In this document: positions 61,202 through 64,000 of the stretch, one piece after another
Position numbering within the stretch: position 1 is the first letter of the stretch
Layout of the letters: the number at the start of each line of letters is the position of its first letter
NCBI RefSeq assembly: GCF_900638685.1
Contig: NZ_LR134533.1
Location: 2,046,001 to 2,110,000, forward strand
DNA length: 64,000 nucleotides
Reading direction: 5' to 3'
From: Neisseria weaveri
Lineage (GTDB): Bacteria; Pseudomonadota; Gammaproteobacteria; Burkholderiales; Neisseriaceae
Notes under the pieces: generated by a model
The model's input: only the letters and a program-made list of their open reading frames with translations
Told to the model about the DNA's origin: nothing
Databases searched by the model: none
Made by a program: the position numbers and the translations under genes

Positions 61202-62670
61202 ATGGACAACAAACTCGGCTTCAAACCGATACCCGCTGCCATTGCAGTAGGTTTGGCCTTATTGATTTGGTTCGTGATTCCCGTGCCAGAGGGCGTAACG
61301 CCCCAAGCATGGCATCTGCTGGCAATGTTTGTCGGCGTGATTGCCGCCATTATCGGCAAAGCCATGCCGATCGGCGCACTTTCGATGGTGGCGATTATGC
61401 TGGTGGCCGTTACCGGCGTTACCGCCGAAAAGCCCGCCGACGCCATTAAAGATGCTTTGAGCAGTTTCGCCAGCCCGTTGATTTGGCTGATTGGCGTATC
61501 CATTATGATTTCGCGCGGCATCCTGAAAACCGGCTTGGGCGCGCGTATCGGTTATCTGTTTATTTCCCTGTTCGGCAAAAAACCTTGGGCATCGGTTACA
61601 GCTTGGCCTTGTCGGAGCTGCTGCTCGCCCCCGTTACGCCGAGCAACACCGCACGCGGCGGCGGCATCATCCACCCCGTGATGAAAGCGATTGCCTCCAG
61701 CTACGATTCCGACCCTGAAAAAGGCACGCAAGGCCGCATCGGTAAATATCTGGCGCTGGTAAACTATCACAGCAATCCGATTACTTCTGCCATGTTCATC
61801 ACCGCCACCGCGCCCAACCCGCTGGTGGTCGATATCGTTGCCAAAGTCACCAATTCCGACATTCATCTCACTTGGGGCACTTGGGCGCTGGCCATGTTGC
61901 TGCCCGGTTTGGCCGCCATGTTTTTGATGCCGTTGGTGCTCTATTTCATCTATCCGCCCGAAATCAAAGAAACACCGAACGCCGCCCAGTTTGCCAAAGA
62001 ACGGCTGAAAGAATTGGGTAAAATGAACCGCGGCGAAAAAATCATGCTGGGCATTTTCGCGCTGCTGCTGATCTTGTGGGCGGGCGTGCCTGCCATGTTG
62101 TTCGGCAGCGGTTGGAAAGTCGATGCCACCACCACCGCCTTTATCGGCCTTTCCCTGCTGTTGCTTTCCGGCGTGCTTTCTTGGGACGACATTCTCAAAG
62201 AAAAAAGTGCGTGGGACACCGTAACGTGGTTCGCCGCACTCGTCATGATGGCCACTTTCTTGAATAAACTCGGCCTGATCGCATGGTTTTCCGGCGTATT
62301 GGAAAGCAGCATCGAACATCTCGGCTTGGGTTGGGTGGGCGCATCGACGCTGCTGTTGCTGGCCTATATGTATGCGCACTATATGTTTGCCAGCACCACC
62401 GCCCACATTACCGCCATGCTCGGTGCTTTCTACGCCGCCGGTATCGCCTTGGGTGCACCGCCCATGCTGTTCGCCCTGTTGATGGCGGCCGCTTCCAGTA
62501 TCATGATGACGCTTACCCACTACGCCACCGGCACGTCACCCGTGATTTTCGGCTCGGGCTACACCACACTCAGCGAGTGGTGGAAAGCCGGCTTCGTGAT
62601 GAGCGTCGTCAACCTGCTGGTATTCATTTTTATCGGCGGCGTTTGGTGGAAAGTTTTAGGTTATTGGTAA
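61202..62670 (+). pseudogene. DASS-family sodium:anion (dicarboxylate/citrate) symporter, frameshifted
   Basis: The first frame (from ATG 61202) reads LLIWFVIPVPEGVTPQAWHL through LFISLFGKK; the rest continues in the next frame (TLGIGYSLALSELLLAPVTP, TARGGG...) to 62670. The break is at a run of six A (61577-61582); seven would restore one protein of about 489 residues, the normal DASS length. SNTARGGGIIHPVMKAIA and TGTSPVIFGSGY are the family signatures for Na+ and carboxylate sites. It is a decayed gene, a phase-variable one, or a homopolymer error. Confidence 0.85.
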
Positions 62671-62697
62671 TATAGTGTTATAGTGTTTATGTTAATG

Positions 62698-62738
62698 AGG
62701 CCGTCTGAAAACGAGCTTTGCGAGTTTTCAGACGGCCT
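62698..62738 (+). terminator. DUS hairpin after the symporter, abutting an IS end
   Basis: Inverted DUS pair with a 17-base spacer that contains an inner CGAGCTTTGCGAG dyad. The IS terminal repeat GAGACC starts at the very next base, replacing the expected U tract. Confidence 0.7.
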
Positions 62739-63061
62739 GAGACCTTTGCAAAACCCTCAAAAATCCTCTAAATTTCCACTCACATCAAACTCCGAGAATT
62801 TAGAGGATTTTGTTCATGAGCAGCTTTTTACACACCGACGCCCTCCACCACATCGAAAAACATCTCGACCGCTTCCCACTCATCAAACTCGACCGTATTC
62901 TTGACTGGACACCCATCGAACAATACCTCGCCGGCCGCAAAACCCGCTACGTGCGCGACAATGGCGGCCGTCCCGCCTATCCTTTGCTCTCCATGTTCAA
63001 AGCCATCCTGCTCGGCCAATGGCACAGCCTCTCCGACCCCGAACTCGAATACAGCCTCATC
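62739..63061 (+). mobile_element. IS5-family remnant, left end only
   Basis: Begins with the terminal repeat GAGACCTTTGCAAAA, then the usual leader (with the inverted TCCTCTAAATT / AATTTAGAGGA pair, 62764-62810) and the first 82 codons of a transposase. Similarity stops at about 63061, and no right end is visible downstream. Confidence 0.85.
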
Positions 63062-63097
63062 AATATATTGATTATACGCCATCTTTCCTTTGGGTAG
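62816..63097 (+). pseudogene. IS5-family transposase, N-terminal fragment
   Basis: From ATG 62816: LHHIEKHLDRFPLIKLDRIL, YVRDNGGRPAYPLLSMFKAI and GQWHSLSDPELEYSLI are the N-terminal region of the same transposase type whose C-terminal part opens this window. After codon 82 the sequence (NILIIRHLSFG) is unrelated and stops at 63097. All catalytic residues are missing. Confidence 0.85.
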
Positions 63098-63579
63098 TCA
63101 GCCCGATGTTTGCCCGCTTGCCGGATTCCCCTACTTCACTTGGCTTACACTTTGGCAGACATCGGTTTGACATCTACTCCCTACTCTTTCAATAAAATTA
63201 CAAATAATTCCTATTTACATAAATTACATATTGATTTAATATTTTAAAAAACGAAATAGATTGTAATGATTTACGGTCTTTTCATTAAATATACGCTTCT
63301 CACATAACAAGTGCTTTTTAACGCACAAGTCAAACCATCTATCGGGATTACTCCCAGTTTTACTGATTTCCAAAGCAACATCTTCTTCGATAAGAACCTG
63401 TTTTGCATAAAAATATTATCAAACACAACTTATCGGATTGACGCATATTTACAAAACCGAACACCTTGATATTTAACAGATGCTGGGCGTAATGAATCAG
63501 TATGCCTGCCTGCTTTAAACAACACATTAAAAAAACCGTTGTTACAAAACACCATTGATACGATATAAGGAAACAATAG
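63098..63579. other. 482-bp intergenic region between the IS remnant and the TbpB-like gene
   Basis: AT-rich, no DUS, no ORF that looks real. It should contain the promoter of the gene at 63580, but I could not find a convincing Fur box (GATAATGATWATCATTATC-type) by eye. Confidence 0.4.
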
Positions 63580-64000
63580 ATGCAGCAGCTCAAAACACTC
63601 TCACTTTGCAGCCTTACCGCCATGCTTACCGCTTGTGCGGGCGGCAGCTTCGATACGCTGAACGTCAACCCCGAACCGCCCCCGCTACCCGAACCGCCCA
63701 AAGTAGAAAAAGTACCCGAACCTCGCCAAAATCCGGAAGAGCAGGCTGCCTTAAAACAACCTGCCGCAGGTTTTGTGATGAAAGGCTTGCGCCGCAACAG
63801 AGCCAAGCACGATCAAAACGGCAATCCGTTGTTGGACGCATCGGGCAATCCTACCGAAGCGGAAATCTACATACCGCTCAATCCCAACGATGTCGAAGCC
63901 GTTAACGATGCAGATTTGACTATTCCCAAGCTGAAAGAAATGCAGAACGACCCTAACAACCGCGGGGCTCATCATGTTTATCACACAGGCAAACAGCAAG
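63580..64000 (+). CDS. tbpB: TbpB-like surface lipoprotein, runs off the window
   Basis: At least 140 residues, open at the window end. Start at ATG 63580, AAGGAAA upstream. Signal peptide with lipobox LTAC (Cys19) followed by AGGSFDTLNVNPEPPPLPEP, close to the CLGGGGSFD-type start of mature transferrin-binding protein B; then a Pro-rich tether and GFVMKGLRRNRAK, like the TbpB N-lobe opening (GFAMRLKRRN). TbpB captures host iron-transferrin at the surface and is a Slam client. LbpB is an alternative. The diagnostic lobes are outside the window. Confidence 0.65.
   Translation, partial: MQQLKTLSLCSLTAMLTACAGGSFDTLNVNPEPPPLPEPPKVEKVPEPRQNPEEQAALKQPAAGFVMKGLRRNRAKHDQNGNPLLDASGNPTEAEIYIPLNPNDVEAVNDADLTIPKLKEMQNDPNNRGAHHVYHTGKQQ

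Noticed and set aside
1-63061. Composite transposon bounded by the two IS5 copies
   Set aside because: The copies are 62 kb apart, both degraded, and enclose mainly core housekeeping genes.
63360-63806. 148-codon minus-strand ORF over the TbpB-like start
   Set aside because: The plus strand has an RBS, lipobox and TbpB-like motifs; the minus frame has no recognisable features.

Overview
The window is chromosome of a Neisseria species. The 12-mer DNA uptake sequence AGGCCGTCTGAA (the AG-DUS dialect, not the ATGCCGTCTGAA form dominant in meningococcus and gonococcus) occurs several dozen times, mostly as head-to-head inverted pairs that form gene-end hairpins. Gene content (Slam, TbpB-like lipoprotein, Opa-family protein, lldD, Mip, interrupted isc cluster) fits. 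I cannot name the species; the AG dialect together with an AlgU/RseA pair, a TtrSR-like pair and a TsdA cytochrome suggests a commensal or animal-associated member rather than the two human pathogens. I saw no rRNA, tRNA or CRISPR.

Layout. 0-0.7 kb: right part of an IS5-family element with a frameshifted transposase. 0.7-4.1 kb: small envelope proteins, a cNMP/CBS/DUF294 regulator and a DEDD exonuclease. 4.2-7.9 kb: a large two-lobed surface lipoprotein and its Slam translocon. 8-24 kb: housekeeping genes (guaA, smpB, cspA, clpSA, hslR, accA, tilS, an AlgU-type sigma/anti-sigma pair, ruvB, prmB, an SDR, an MFS transporter, ccoS). 24.7-34 kb: the isc Fe-S cluster (iscR, iscS, iscU, iscA, hscB, hscA, fdx, iscX) interrupted by a hypothetical gene, a DksA-like zinc finger, a helix-hairpin-helix protein, a DUF6973-like lipoprotein and mntP, with arfA on the opposite strand. 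34-42 kb: lldD, a lipid-anchored sulfate-binding protein, cyclophilin, fbp, Mip, a LysR regulator, radA.

42.5-53 kb is accessory surface/secreted territory: a 1901-residue serralysin-type metalloprotease with about eleven Ig-like repeats converges on a 1086-residue RTX protein, followed by a 0.74-kb AT-rich gap and an Opa-family barrel. At 53.06 kb lies a 141-bp MITE with the same ends as the IS5 elements. At 53.2-58 kb a TtrSR-like two-component system is divergent from a triheme cytochrome c and a TsdA-type thiosulfate/tetrathionate cytochrome. 58.4-61 kb: YpfJ-type protease, RDD protein, miaA. 61.2-62.7 kb: a DASS anion symporter broken by a one-base change in an A run. 62.7-64 kb: a second IS5 remnant, then the start of a TbpB-like gene that runs off the window.

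The most rewarding parts are the TtrSR/TsdA locus, the two-lobe Slam substrate, the metalloprotease/RTX pair, and arfA, whose reading frame contains an intrinsic terminator and ends inside a DUS.
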